This document shows, in pieces, positions 34,751-44,309 of a stretch of DNA of 64,000 bases (its first letter is position 1; every line of letters begins with the position of its first letter). The translations under genes and the position numbers were made by a program. Where the stretch lies: assembly GCA_934432885.1 (NCBI GenBank), contig CAKRYY010000001.1, positions 1-64,000 on the forward strand. The letters run 5' to 3'. This DNA is from an uncultured Lachnospiraceae bacterium (GTDB lineage: Bacteria; Bacillota; Clostridia; Lachnospirales; Lachnospiraceae). The notes under the pieces were generated by a model. The model searched no databases and was not told where the DNA came from. It saw only the letters and a program-made list of their open reading frames with translations.

Positions 34751-36646
34751 ATGGATGCACAGTTAAGGTTTCTGGACGACCCTGAGATATTCCGTGTGGG
34801 AAAGCTTCCTGCCCACAGTGACCACGCCTTTTTCCCTGATGAAGAAGCGGATAGGGAAAATAATCCGCTGGCACAGTCTCTGAATGGAAACTGGGCGTTC
34901 TGCTACAGTGAAAATCCAAAGGTAAGACCGCAGGATTTTTATAAAGAGGAGTTTGACGCATCGGGCTTTGATTCGATTACCGTGCCGGGGCATATTGAGC
35001 TTGCAGGCTATGCGCAGCTTCATTATATCAATACCATGTATCCCTGGGAGGGGCATATTTTCAGAAGACCGGCATATACGCTTTCCGGAAAACTGCCCTT
35101 TGAGGGAATGTTTGGTGATGCGCTGGACAATCCCGTAGGCTCTTACCGCAGATATTTTGACTTAGAGGAAGGACTTTGCAGCAAGCGGGTAATCATCCGC
35201 TTTGAGGGTGTGGAGCAGGCAATGTATATCTGGCTGAATGGAAGCTTTATCGGATACAGCGAGGACAGCTTTTCTATGGCGGAATTTGACCTTACGCCCT
35301 ATATCCGGGAAAAGGGAAATCTGCTTGCTGTGCAGGTATACAAGCGGAGCAGCGCGGCATTTCTGGAGGATCAGGATTTCTTCCGCTTTTTTGGAATCTT
35401 CCGGAATGTAACGCTTTTGGCAAAGCCTGCGCTTCATCTGGAGGATATGTGGATAAAGCCCATGCTGCATCAGGATGGCAGCGGCAGCGTCAGCGCACAG
35501 CTTACCGTTTCGGCAAAGGATGCTCTTGCAGGACGTATGGAGGTGTGCCTTACGGATGGTGAGGGCAGAGCGGTTTTACGGTATGAGGCGGATCTGCAGG
35601 AAAATGAGGGCGGCGTGTTTTTTATGCCGGAGAGCGGGCATTTTCCCGTAACAGCATGGGAGCATGAAAATCCTGCATTATATACCTTTTTGGTCAGGCT
35701 GTATGATGAGGCGGGTATGCTGCTTGAGAGGTCAGAGCAGAAAATCGGCTTCCGCCGCATTGAGTTGAAGGCTGGTGTCATATATCTCAACGGAAAGAGA
35801 CTGCGTATTCTGGGCGTCAACCGGCATGAATGGAGCCCGGAGAGCGGCAGATGTATCGGAATGGAAGAAATGCGCCGCGATATGAAGCTGTTTCTTGACA
35901 ACAATATCAATGCAGTGCGTACCTGTCATTACCCGGACCAGCTAATCTGGTATGATATGTGCGATGAAAACGGCATTTATATGATGGCGGAAACCAATCT
36001 GGAATCGCACGGCTCCTGGCAGAAGATGGGGGCGGTAGAGCCCTCCTATAATGTGCCGGGCAGCCTGCCGCAGTGGCAGGAGGCAGTTCTTGACCGCGGC
36101 AGAAGCAACTTTGAGACCTTTAAAAATCATGCTTCGATTCTGTTCTGGTCTCTTGGAAATGAGTCCTATGCAGGAAAAGACATAGAAGAGATGAACCGTT
36201 ATCTGAAGGAAAAACAGGATGGACGGCTGATTCATTACGAAGGCGTTTTCCACAACAGAGCGTATGAGGATACGATTTCCGATGTGGAAAGCCGGATGTA
36301 TGCACCGCCTGCCGAGGTACGGAAATATCTTGAAAATGCACCGAAAAAACCCTATCTTTTATGCGAGTACATGCACGATATGGGAAATTCACTTGGCGGC
36401 ATGGCATCCTACATGAAATTCTTTGATGAATTTGAAGGCTATCATGGCGGCTTTATCTGGGATTTCATTGACCAGGCGCTATGGGTAACGGATGAAGTGA
36501 CGGGGCAGCGGGTGCTGCGTTATGGAGGAGATTTTGATGACAGACCCTCCGATTATGAATTTTCTGGCAATGGCATCGTATTTGCAGACCGCACAGAGAA
36601 GCCGGCAATGCAGGAAGTGAGGTATTATTATGGATTATATAAATAA
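34751..36646 (+). CDS. lacL: Beta-galactosidase large subunit (GH2, LacL type)
   Basis: This 631-residue protein holds the GH2 sugar-binding, immunoglobulin-like and TIM-barrel domains. The acid/base Glu is E471 in SLGNES and the nucleophile Glu is E539 in LCEYMHDMGNS; both are present. The chain ends after the barrel, as in the Lactobacillus LacL subunit (about 628 residues), and the missing C-terminal domain is encoded by the next gene. It releases galactose from beta-galactosides. ATAAGGAGAT precedes ATG 34751, 28 bases after the permease stop, so it belongs to the same operon. Confidence 0.93.
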   Translation: MDAQLRFLDDPEIFRVGKLPAHSDHAFFPDEEADRENNPLAQSLNGNWAFCYSENPKVRPQDFYKEEFDASGFDSITVPGHIELAGYAQLHYINTMYPWEGHIFRRPAYTLSGKLPFEGMFGDALDNPVGSYRRYFDLEEGLCSKRVIIRFEGVEQAMYIWLNGSFIGYSEDSFSMAEFDLTPYIREKGNLLAVQVYKRSSAAFLEDQDFFRFFGIFRNVTLLAKPALHLEDMWIKPMLHQDGSGSVSAQLTVSAKDALAGRMEVCLTDGEGRAVLRYEADLQENEGGVFFMPESGHFPVTAWEHENPALYTFLVRLYDEAGMLLERSEQKIGFRRIELKAGVIYLNGKRLRILGVNRHEWSPESGRCIGMEEMRRDMKLFLDNNINAVRTCHYPDQLIWYDMCDENGIYMMAETNLESHGSWQKMGAVEPSYNVPGSLPQWQEAVLDRGRSNFETFKNHASILFWSLGNESYAGKDIEEMNRYLKEKQDGRLIHYEGVFHNRAYEDTISDVESRMYAPPAEVRKYLENAPKKPYLLCEYMHDMGNSLGGMASYMKFFDEFEGYHGGFIWDFIDQALWVTDEVTGQRVLRYGGDFDDRPSDYEFSGNGIVFADRTEKPAMQEVRYYYGLYK

Positions 36647-37604
36647 GAAGAAAACGCGCCTGCAGCTTGTTTATGGCGATGTTACGCTGGGCGTTCATGG
36701 AGAAGGAAAAGGGGACTTTCATTATATTTTTTCCTATACGGCAGGCGGACTGGAATCCCTTGTGGCAAATGGAAAGGAATGGCTTTACCGCGCGCCGAAG
36801 CCGACTTTCTGGCGGGCGATAACGGATAATGACAGAGGAAACGGCTTTCCTTTAAAAAGCGGTATGTGGAGTGCGGCAGACCGTTTCATAAAGTGCCTGA
36901 AAATTGACGTCTTAGTAGACGGAAAGGAAATTCCCTTTCCCTGTGCACCCGAAAATAACCGTTATAGCGACAAGGAGAGCGCAGAGAGCGTAACGCTTAT
37001 CTACACCTATGAAACGATTACCGTTCCAAAGACACAGGTCACTGTAAGCTATACGGTAAATGCAGAAGGCACGATTCGGATAAGGGCAGATTATCAGGGA
37101 GAAAAAAATCTTCCGCAGCTTCCTGTGTTTGGCATGCGGTTTATTATGCCGACCTGCGCAGACCGGTTTGTCTATGAAGGATTTTCCGGTGAGACCTATC
37201 CTGACAGGAAGGCTGGCAGCGCAGCTGGCGTTTATGAGGTAAAGGGACTGCCGGTGACGCCTTATCTTGTTCCGCAGGACTGTGGCATGCACATGGATAG
37301 TAAATGGGCTGCGGTCTACAGAAGCAGTGTTCTTGATAACCGCAGAAGGGAAAAGAAAGAGACTGCCCTCTATTTTAAGCTGGACGGGCTGGCATTTTCC
37401 TGCCTGCCTTATACGGCGCAGGAGCTTGAAAATGCGACGCACATAGAGGAGCTGCCGCCGGCAAGGAGAACGGTGCTCTGTATTTACGGAGCAGTGCGCG
37501 GCGTAGGCGGAATCGACAGCTGGGGCTCGGACGTAGAGGCGGCTTATCAGATTGACGCCGGGAAGGATATTTCCATGGAATTTGAGGTCGCCCCCTGGGG
37601 ATAA
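36630..37604 (+). CDS. lacM: Beta-galactosidase small subunit (LacM type)
   Basis: The 324-residue product corresponds to the C-terminal 'small' domain of LacZ-type beta-galactosidase, with APKPTFWRAITDNDRGNGFP near residue 50 and the AAYQIDAGKDISMEFEVAPWG end. The start overlaps lacL by 17 bases in another frame and has its own AAGTGAGG site. Lactobacillus LacL/LacM have the same size ratio and overlapping genes, so this is a natural two-subunit enzyme rather than a frameshift in lacZ. Confidence 0.92.
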   Translation: MDYINKKKTRLQLVYGDVTLGVHGEGKGDFHYIFSYTAGGLESLVANGKEWLYRAPKPTFWRAITDNDRGNGFPLKSGMWSAADRFIKCLKIDVLVDGKEIPFPCAPENNRYSDKESAESVTLIYTYETITVPKTQVTVSYTVNAEGTIRIRADYQGEKNLPQLPVFGMRFIMPTCADRFVYEGFSGETYPDRKAGSAAGVYEVKGLPVTPYLVPQDCGMHMDSKWAAVYRSSVLDNRRREKKETALYFKLDGLAFSCLPYTAQELENATHIEELPPARRTVLCIYGAVRGVGGIDSWGSDVEAAYQIDAGKDISMEFEVAPWG

Positions 37605-37698
37605 AAGATACATTTTTTCTGCAAATTTAGCATATCTTTTTTTGTAGTTTTTTGGTAAGATAGAAAGTATCAGAAACCAAAATCAGGAGGAGAGGGAT

Positions 37699-39066
37699 AT
37701 GGGACTTATTAAAGCGGCTTTAGGCTCCGCAGGCGGCGTTATGGCAGACCAGTGGAAAGAGTATTTTTACTGTGAAGCGCTTCCGGCAGAGGTTTTGGCG
37801 GTTAAGGGAAGAAAAAAGGTTACAGGCAGATCCAGCAATACAAAGGGCGATGAAAATATCATTACCAACGGTTCGATAATTGCGGTGGCAGACGGACAGT
37901 GTATGCTCATCGTAGACCAGGGAAAAGTTGCTGAGGTATGTGCTGAGCCCGGCGAATATAAATACGACGCTTCTACGGAGCCGACTATTTTTGCAGGAAA
38001 TCTGGGAGAGAGCATCGGTCAGGTGTTTAAAAACATCGGCAAACGTTTTACGTTTGGAGGGGAAGCGCCGAAGGACCAGAGAATCTATTATTTTAATACC
38101 AAGGAAATTACAGGCAATAAATATGGAACGCCGAATCCGATTCCGTTCCGCGTGGTAGACCAGCGCGCCGGCATTGATTTGGACATCGGCATCCGCTGCT
38201 TCGGTGTATACAGCTACCGGATCAGCAATCCGCTTTTATTCTATACAAATGTGTGCGGCAACGTATCAGAGGACTATGACCGTGAGACGATTGCAGAGCA
38301 GTTAAAGGGAGAGCTTTTGACCGCACTCCAGCCTGCATTTGCCAAAATCGGTGAATCCGGTGTGCGTTATTCTACGCTGCCGGCGCATACAAAGGAAATT
38401 GCACAGGCATTAAACGAAGAGCTTTCCGGCGAGTGGAGAGATGTCAGGGGAATTGAAATCGTATCCTTCAGCGTTGCTTCTGTCAAAGCAAGTGAAGAAG
38501 ACGAGAAGATGATTAAGGAAATGCAGAGAGATGCTTCCTACATGGATCCTTCCCGTGCGGCTTCAGCGCTGACACGCGCACAGGCAGATGCAATGAAGAT
38601 GGCAGCCTCCAATCCGAATGCAGGTCCGGCTATGGCATTTATGGGAATGGGCATGGCAGGACAGGCGGGCGGTGCTGACATCCAGAGTCTGTATGCAATG
38701 GGGCAGCAGCAACAGGCGCAGATGCAGCAGGCACAGATGCAGCAGGCGCAGCAGCAACAGGCACCGGCACAGCAGGCACCCCAGCCGGCAGCAGATAGCT
38801 GGACGTGCAGCTGTGGTCATAGCGGCAATACCGGAAAATTCTGTATGGAGTGCGGCAGCCCGAAGCCGGCGGCAGATGGCTGGACGTGCAGCTGCGGCGC
38901 TGTAAATAAAGGAAAGTTCTGCCAGGAATGTGGAAAACCGAAGCCTGCCGGAGCGCCCTTATACAAATGCGATAAGTGCGGCTGGGAGCCGGAGGACCCG
39001 GCACATCCGCCGAAATTCTGTCCGGAGTGTGGAGACCCCTTTGATGATAATGACATCAAACGGTAA
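37699..39066 (+). CDS. SPFH-domain protein with three zinc ribbons (YdjI-like)
   Basis: The 455-residue protein has an N-terminal SPFH/virion-core-like domain (about 15-290), a Gln/Ala-rich low-complexity hinge (about 330-368) and three Cys4 zinc ribbons at the C-terminus (CSCGHSGNTGKFCMECG, CSCGAVNKGKFCQECG, CDKCGW...FCPECG). This layout matches Bacillus YdjI, which is encoded with a zinc-ribbon protein and a TPM protein, as here. It probably assembles at the membrane as a scaffold. CAGGAGGAGAGG precedes ATG 37699. Confidence 0.88.
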   Translation: MGLIKAALGSAGGVMADQWKEYFYCEALPAEVLAVKGRKKVTGRSSNTKGDENIITNGSIIAVADGQCMLIVDQGKVAEVCAEPGEYKYDASTEPTIFAGNLGESIGQVFKNIGKRFTFGGEAPKDQRIYYFNTKEITGNKYGTPNPIPFRVVDQRAGIDLDIGIRCFGVYSYRISNPLLFYTNVCGNVSEDYDRETIAEQLKGELLTALQPAFAKIGESGVRYSTLPAHTKEIAQALNEELSGEWRDVRGIEIVSFSVASVKASEEDEKMIKEMQRDASYMDPSRAASALTRAQADAMKMAASNPNAGPAMAFMGMGMAGQAGGADIQSLYAMGQQQQAQMQQAQMQQAQQQQAPAQQAPQPAADSWTCSCGHSGNTGKFCMECGSPKPAADGWTCSCGAVNKGKFCQECGKPKPAGAPLYKCDKCGWEPEDPAHPPKFCPECGDPFDDNDIKR

Positions 39067-39086
39067 GGGAAGGAGAAGCGATACCT

Positions 39087-40244
39087 ATGTCAGAACAAGT
39101 GACAAATTATAAATGTCCTGCCTGTACAGGACCGCTGCGCTACTCTGCAAGTCTGGGAAAATTAAAGTGCGATTACTGTGATTCCACCTATGAGGTGGCT
39201 GAAATAGAAGCCATGTATGCAGATAAGGACGCGCAGGCGGCACAGGCTGCAAAGGATGCAGAAAAGGCGGCAGAAAAAGAAAAGGCAGATAAGGAAAAGG
39301 AAGATAAGGCAGCCGCAGCTGACGATACGCAGCAGAGCTGGGATACGTCAGGCATGAAGGATGATTGGGGCTCGGAGACAGCAGGCATGAAAACCTATAG
39401 CTGTCCATCCTGCGGCGCAGAGCTGATTTGCGATGAAACGACGGCGGCAACCTCCTGCCCGTACTGTGGAAATACGACCGTAGTGCCGGGACAGTTTACA
39501 GGCGGTCTGAAGCCAGATTTTGTAATACCGTTCAAGCTCAATAAAAAGGATGCCATTAAGGCGCTGAAGGAGCATTATAAGGGACGTCCGTTCCTGCCGC
39601 CTTCGTTTGTAAATGGCAACCACATCAATGAAATCAAGGGTGTTTATGTTCCCTTCTGGATGTTTGACGGTGAGGCAGAGGGACATGTAAGCTATAAGGC
39701 AACGACCAGCACGACATATACAAGCGGGGATTATGAGGTTACGGAAACAAAGCATTATGATGTTTACCGTGCGGGAAATCTGGCATTTGAAAAGGTGCCG
39801 GTTGACGCTGCCACCAAGATGCCGGACGACTATATGGATTCGATAGAGCCTTATGATTACAGTGAGCTGAAGCAGTTTTCATCAGCATATCTGCCGGGGT
39901 ATCTGGCGGATAAATATGACGTTTCGGTAGAGGAATGTGCCGGACGTGCAGATGAACGCTGTGAGAGTACCTTTGAAGCTGCCCTGGAGGACACTGTGAC
40001 TGGATATGACACCTGCATTGCAGAACGCAAGAATATCTATCTGCATCGCGGCAAGGTTCATTATGCCTTGCTTCCGGTCTGGCTGCTGAATACAAAATGG
40101 AATGGAAAAGACTTCCTCTTTGCCATGAATGGACAGACCGGCAAAATGGTAGGAGATTTGCCGATGTGTTGGAAAAAATTCTGGACAACGTTTGCAGCTA
40201 TTGCAGCGCCGCTGACAATTCTGCTGACTTTGTTCCTGATGTAG
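39087..40244 (+). CDS. TFIIB-type zinc-ribbon membrane protein (YdjG-like)
   Basis: The 385-residue protein begins with a zinc ribbon (CPACTGPLRY...CDYC, about residues 10-31), followed by an Ala/Lys/Glu helical linker (about 45-75), a second ribbon (CPSCGAEL...CPYC, about 107-128), a soluble beta-rich domain with GVYVPFWMFDGEAEG and LLPVWLLNTKWNGKDFLFAMNGQTGK, and a C-terminal membrane helix (about 362-385). It lies 20 bases after the SPFH gene. In Bacillus the corresponding protein belongs to a membrane complex with PspA; no pspA gene is adjacent here. Confidence 0.86.
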   Translation: MSEQVTNYKCPACTGPLRYSASLGKLKCDYCDSTYEVAEIEAMYADKDAQAAQAAKDAEKAAEKEKADKEKEDKAAAADDTQQSWDTSGMKDDWGSETAGMKTYSCPSCGAELICDETTAATSCPYCGNTTVVPGQFTGGLKPDFVIPFKLNKKDAIKALKEHYKGRPFLPPSFVNGNHINEIKGVYVPFWMFDGEAEGHVSYKATTSTTYTSGDYEVTETKHYDVYRAGNLAFEKVPVDAATKMPDDYMDSIEPYDYSELKQFSSAYLPGYLADKYDVSVEECAGRADERCESTFEAALEDTVTGYDTCIAERKNIYLHRGKVHYALLPVWLLNTKWNGKDFLFAMNGQTGKMVGDLPMCWKKFWTTFAAIAAPLTILLTLFLM

Positions 40245-40257
40245 GGAGGGGAAGAGG

Positions 40258-41049
40258 ATGAAGAAGAGATTAACAGGAGTAATCCTGATGCTTACAGCAG
40301 TGCTGACACTGCTTACGCCCCTTACGATACAGGCGGCAGGCGGACTGGACTATGTGACAGATGCGGCAGGAATTCTAAGCGATGACGAATGGTCTGAACT
40401 GGAGGGCTGGGCGCAGGATGTTACAGCGCGTCATGACTGCGGTGTTTATATTATTACTGTAGATGATTATACAGAGTACAATGACGAAGACGCTTTTTAT
40501 GCAGCATCCGACATTTATCATGGCTATGAGATGGGAGAAGGGGATGACCGCAATGGCGTTATGCTCCTCCTCAGCATGGACAATCGGAAGTATGCAATCT
40601 ATGTTTATGGTCCCTGGGCGCAGGAAGCCTTTGGCGACTATGCACAGGTTGAGCTGGAAAACGTATTTCTGGATAACTTTGGGGATGACGACTGGTATGG
40701 AGGATTTTCAGATTACATAGAAACATGTGATGAATACCTTCAGCTTGCAGAAGAGGGAACGCCTGTAACCGAGCCTGAACTGGGAGTGCTTGGCGCTTTT
40801 ATGGTAGCTCTTGTTGTTTCCAGCGTAATAGCGCTTATCGTCTGCTTCTTACTGAAGCTGAAGATGCGTTCCGTTCACAAGGGAACCAGCGCTGATAAGT
40901 ATACAACCGGCGGACTGAAGCTGACGGCACAGAGAGATAATTATACGCATACGACGCATATACGCCGCAAGATTGAAACAGAATCAGACAGCTCCTCCAG
41001 CAGCCATAGCGACAGCTCAGGCGGCACTGGCAGAAGCGGAAGCTTTTAA
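40258..41049 (+). CDS. TPM-domain membrane protein (YdjH-like)
   Basis: The 263-residue protein has a signal peptide (about 1-24), a TPM/Psb32-type extracytoplasmic domain (about 28-165; GLDYVTDAAGILSDDEWSELE, NGVMLLLSMDNRKYAIYVYG), one membrane helix (about 180-202), and a Ser/Gly-rich cytoplasmic tail ending GGTGRSGSF. It starts 13 bases after the zinc-ribbon gene, with GGGAGGGGAAG upstream. It is the third member of the SPFH-zinc ribbon-TPM operon. Confidence 0.88.
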   Translation: MKKRLTGVILMLTAVLTLLTPLTIQAAGGLDYVTDAAGILSDDEWSELEGWAQDVTARHDCGVYIITVDDYTEYNDEDAFYAASDIYHGYEMGEGDDRNGVMLLLSMDNRKYAIYVYGPWAQEAFGDYAQVELENVFLDNFGDDDWYGGFSDYIETCDEYLQLAEEGTPVTEPELGVLGAFMVALVVSSVIALIVCFLLKLKMRSVHKGTSADKYTTGGLKLTAQRDNYTHTTHIRRKIETESDSSSSSHSDSSGGTGRSGSF

Positions 41050-41086
41050 GTATTATAGCTATAAGAATATAAGAAAATGAAAGCAA

Positions 41087-41120
41087 GGGAGAATCCTGCA
41101 AAAGCAGGGTTCTCCTTTTT
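41087..41120 (+). terminator. Terminator of the SPFH operon
   Basis: GGAGAATCCTGC and GCAGGGTTCTCC (about 41089-41114) form a 12-bp stem with a 2-4-base loop, followed by six T residues. Confidence 0.85.
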
Positions 41121-41230
41121 TGCGCAGCTCGCGGAGATGAAATTTGCCTTGCAGGCACCGCTCGCGCGCAGAGAGTTTGCAGGCAAACTCTTTTTTGACA
41201 GCTCGCGGAGATGAGTTTTGCCTTGCAGGC
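41121..41230. repeat. Dispersed hairpin element, copy B plus partial copy
   Basis: A full copy (41121-41196) starts TGCGCAGCTCGCGG, contains the core shared with 7733-7790, and ends AGAGTTTGC/GCAAACTCT plus TTTTTT. A truncated second copy (CAGCTCGCGGAGATG to TTGCCTTGCAGGC, 41199-41230) follows and stops 8 bp before the AraC stop codon. Confidence 0.88.
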
Positions 41231-41238
41231 GTTTCTAT

Positions 41239-42132
41239 TTATTGTGCGCCATCCTTTCGGTAGCGGGAGGGAGTGACATGGTACTGGCGCTGAAAGGTGC
41301 GTGTAAAGTAGGAGGCATTTGGAAAGCCGCAGGAAAGCGCAATTTCCAGAATGGACAGCCGGGAGGTTCGAAGCAGTCCCGCCGCCTTTTCCAGACGAAA
41401 TCGAATCAGATATTGCGAAAAGCTCGTTCCGGTCAGCTCAGAAAACAGTCTCATAAAATGGCTGTCGCTGTAGCCGCAGTAGGCGGCTGCCTGTGCGATA
41501 TGGATTGGCTGTGCGTAATACTCATCAATATAGCGGATAACGCTTCTGAGCAAAAGGCCTGCTTTATGCGCTGCATTTGATTTTGCGGGAGCAGGTGTGG
41601 CAGTCTGGTAAAAAATCTCCATAGCGGCATAGAGACGGGATTTTATTTGTAAAAGAGAAGGTGCCTCTTCTGTGTTTAATAAGGGAAGGATGGCAGCTTT
41701 AAGCTCTTTTCCTGCTAAGGTGTCCTTTTTTAGAATGGGAGGGATACAGAGCGTTCCGTCTGCAAAGGGCGCAAAGTATTTCTGATAGGCGGGATTCTCA
41801 GGGGAAGGCGTCTCCAGCAGTGAAAAACGAAACAGAAGATTGCAGTATGAAAACGGTTCTCTGGCAGAGTCGATGCTGTGAACCTGCTGTGGCAGGATAC
41901 AGGCAAAATCGCCGGGGAGGAGCAGATGTGTTTCACCGTCAATTAAAATTTTCCCAATTCCATCCATGCAGTAAATCAGCTCCAGTTCATCGTGGTAGTG
42001 CAGTGGATAGGAGGGAATATATTCAGGAATATTTCCGCGATAGACGGCGAAGGGAATGGTGGCAGAGCCATGTGTTTTTACCTCCAGTCCGTCTGGGAGT
42101 ATGATAGGGGTATTTTGGTTTTCTGTTTTCAT
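41239..42132 (-). CDS. AraC-family transcriptional regulator with cupin domain
   Basis: The start at 42132 is chosen because GGAGAAG lies just upstream on the minus strand; the longer frame to 42186 lacks a site. The 297-residue protein has an N-terminal cupin-like ligand domain (LHYHDELELIYCMDGIGKILIDGETHLLLPGDFACILP) and a C-terminal AraC double helix-turn-helix (IHIAQAAAYCGYSDSHFMRLFSE, ILEIALSCGFPNASYFTRTF). It is divergent from the MATE exporter at 42247 and may regulate it. Confidence 0.92.
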   Translation of the reverse strand: MKTENQNTPIILPDGLEVKTHGSATIPFAVYRGNIPEYIPSYPLHYHDELELIYCMDGIGKILIDGETHLLLPGDFACILPQQVHSIDSAREPFSYCNLLFRFSLLETPSPENPAYQKYFAPFADGTLCIPPILKKDTLAGKELKAAILPLLNTEEAPSLLQIKSRLYAAMEIFYQTATPAPAKSNAAHKAGLLLRSVIRYIDEYYAQPIHIAQAAAYCGYSDSHFMRLFSELTGTSFSQYLIRFRLEKAAGLLRTSRLSILEIALSCGFPNASYFTRTFQRQYHVTPSRYRKDGAQ

Positions 42133-42246
42133 GGAAAACTTCTCCAAATAATAGGATTGTATTAGTATAATCAGATTTTTATACAAGAATTATATTAGAA
42201 ATCATCATATAATGCAAGAAAGAAGAAAAAACGGGAGGATGCCTAT

Positions 42247-43596
42247 ATGGAGAAAACAAGAGAATGGAATACTTCCTTTGCGAGGAGCATTGTCAAAATT
42301 GCACTTCCGGTAACGCTGCAGAGCATGCTGCGCTCTTCCTTCAGCATGGTAGACCAGGTGATGATAGGACAGCTTGGAAGCGAAAGCATCGCGGGAATAG
42401 GACTTGGCGGAAAATTTGCTTCCATGCAGAGCGTTATCTTAGGCGCGGTCACGGCGGCTGCGGCAGTGATGATTTCGCAGTATATGGGACAGCAGAATTT
42501 GAAAAATGTAAGGAGGAGCTTTTATGCAAACCTTCTGACAGCGCTTGGCGTATCGCTTCTGTTTTTGCTGCTGGGAACTGTTTTTGCAGAGCCGGTAATG
42601 TCCTGCTATACAGAGGATATGTATTCAAAGCAGCTTGCAGTGCAGTATTTGCAGGTATATTCCTTTATTTTTCTGCCGACAGCCATTTCGGGAATGGCGG
42701 AAACCATGCTGTGCTGTATGGAGGCTGCTGCATTTTCACTGTGTGCAAGCAGTGCATCTCTTGCAATTAACACAGGACTTAATTATCTTTTGATTTTTGG
42801 AAAATTCGGCTTTCCCGCGCTCGGTGTAAGAGGCGCGGCGATAGGAAGCGTGGCAGCACAGAGTGTTTCTACTCTGATGACGCTTGGCTTTCTTGCATGG
42901 CAGTTAAGGCGCAAGGGTATCCGCCTGTCCTTTGAAGCCGGCTTTAACCATGCGCAGCGGCGCGCCTATGGAAAAATCCTTCTGCCGCTTTTGCTGTGTG
43001 AATTTCTGTGGAGCCTCGGTGAAAATGTTTATTCGGGAATTTACGGGCATATTGGAACACAGGCATGTGCTGCCATGACAATGACCGCTCCGATACAGGG
43101 GCTGACAATCGGCGCATTGTGCGGCTTGTCACAGGCGGCAGGAATCCTTGCCGGTAAGTCACTGGGCAGCCAGGATTATGAAAAGGCGTATACTGATGCA
43201 AAGAAGCTGATGCGGGGCGGTCTGCTTGGCTCGCTCATTCTTTCAGGGCTGCTGCTTTTATTTGGAAAATATTATACGGAAATCTATCAGGTTGAGCTGG
43301 CAGTAAAACAGATGGCGTATGAACTGCTGGTGGTATTTGCCTTTATTTCGCCGATAAAGGTACAGAATATGATTTTGGGCGGAGGCATTATCAGAAGCGG
43401 CGGCAGGACGGACTATATCATGTGGATTGACATTATAGGCACCTGGGTGTTTGGCGTGCCCTGCGGACTGCTGGCAGCGTTCTGGCTGCAGCTCCCCGTT
43501 GCATGGGTATACCTGCTGCTTTCTCTGGAAGAAGGCATCCGGCTGGCAGTTTCACTGATTATCTTTAAAAAGAGAATCTGGATGCAGAAGCTGTAA
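42247..43596 (+). CDS. MATE-family efflux transporter
   Basis: The 449-residue protein has about twelve hydrophobic segments and the MATE blocks IALPVTLQSMLRSSFSMVDQVMIGQLG in the first half and LGGGIIRSGGRTDYIMWID in the second. Its length is normal, unlike the damaged MATE gene at 7805. It exports cationic compounds or drugs using Na+ or H+. AACGGGAGG precedes ATG 42247. TATAAT at 42208-42213 is a likely -10 with no good -35, so activation by the divergent AraC protein is plausible. Confidence 0.93.
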   Translation: MEKTREWNTSFARSIVKIALPVTLQSMLRSSFSMVDQVMIGQLGSESIAGIGLGGKFASMQSVILGAVTAAAAVMISQYMGQQNLKNVRRSFYANLLTALGVSLLFLLLGTVFAEPVMSCYTEDMYSKQLAVQYLQVYSFIFLPTAISGMAETMLCCMEAAAFSLCASSASLAINTGLNYLLIFGKFGFPALGVRGAAIGSVAAQSVSTLMTLGFLAWQLRRKGIRLSFEAGFNHAQRRAYGKILLPLLLCEFLWSLGENVYSGIYGHIGTQACAAMTMTAPIQGLTIGALCGLSQAAGILAGKSLGSQDYEKAYTDAKKLMRGGLLGSLILSGLLLLFGKYYTEIYQVELAVKQMAYELLVVFAFISPIKVQNMILGGGIIRSGGRTDYIMWIDIIGTWVFGVPCGLLAAFWLQLPVAWVYLLLSLEEGIRLAVSLIIFKKRIWMQKL

Positions 43597-43629
43597 GATA
43601 AAAGCAGGTGCAGGATACCGCTGCCGCTC

Positions 43630-43658
43630 TTGATTTATATGCTAAAAGATAATATACT
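43630..43658 (+). promoter_or_regulatory. Promoter of the small membrane protein gene
   Basis: TTGATT (43630-43635) and TATACT (43653-43658) have a 17-bp spacer. Transcription would start near 43665, before the next gene. Confidence 0.55.
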
Positions 43659-43718
43659 GGCTCTGGTCCTGTAAGCGGCGGTTTGTGGGAAATTACATGG
43701 GAGAAAGCATTAAAAAAT

Positions 43719-44309
43719 ATGAAGAATTATTTGCGGATGATTCCGGTCGTACTGTATCCATATCTGTATATACCTGCTTTGATTATTTATAGCATGGTCT
43801 ACGACTATCTGCCTGACGACCCGGATAAGATATTCTATGGGTTTATTGCTTTTATTGTCATATACAACCTGTACTGCATTGTTATCGGGATTCTGAATAC
43901 GGTAGAGACGGTAAAGGGAGAGGTAACGCTTTCGCAGGCAGCGCGTATCAATCTGATTGTAAAATGCCTGCATATACCCTCCTATTGCTTTCATGTTGTC
44001 CTTTTTATTGTAGGAGCGCTTTTGAGCGTGTGGGGAATACCGTTCATGCTGTGGGCATGCCTGATAAGCTGTATTACAATCTGCCTTACGGGAATCACTT
44101 CGATTGGATGCAGCATAAGGATGTATAAGGAAGAGAGGCTGAATATGCTGACCTGTATTTTTGTGGGAATCGGCTGCTTCGTACTCTGTGCCGATCTGGT
44201 AATTGCGGTAATCTATCTGGTAAAGTCGATAAGCACTAAAAAGGTACAGAAGCGCATAGGAGATGGACAGGCAGGGGATAACCAGAACTTACAGGGATTT
44301 GTCGGTTGA
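43719..44309 (+). CDS. Multi-pass membrane protein of unknown function
   Basis: About five hydrophobic helices fill the protein (near residues 7-27, 38-62, 80-105, 115-135 and 145-170 counted from ATG 43719), followed by a short charged tail. I do not recognise a family. ATG 43719 is preferred because GGGAGAAAG lies about 12 bases upstream; a TTG at 43683 in the same frame would add 12 residues but has no ribosome binding site. It stands between a MATE gene and pyrE without clear functional links. There is a promoter directly upstream. Confidence 0.65.
   Translation: MKNYLRMIPVVLYPYLYIPALIIYSMVYDYLPDDPDKIFYGFIAFIVIYNLYCIVIGILNTVETVKGEVTLSQAARINLIVKCLHIPSYCFHVVLFIVGALLSVWGIPFMLWACLISCITICLTGITSIGCSIRMYKEERLNMLTCIFVGIGCFVLCADLVIAVIYLVKSISTKKVQKRIGDGQAGDNQNLQGFVG

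Noticed and set aside
36630..36646. Frameshift in a single lacZ gene
   Set aside because: The sizes, the separate ribosome binding site and the 17-base overlap match the known LacL/LacM two-subunit arrangement better than a random frameshift.
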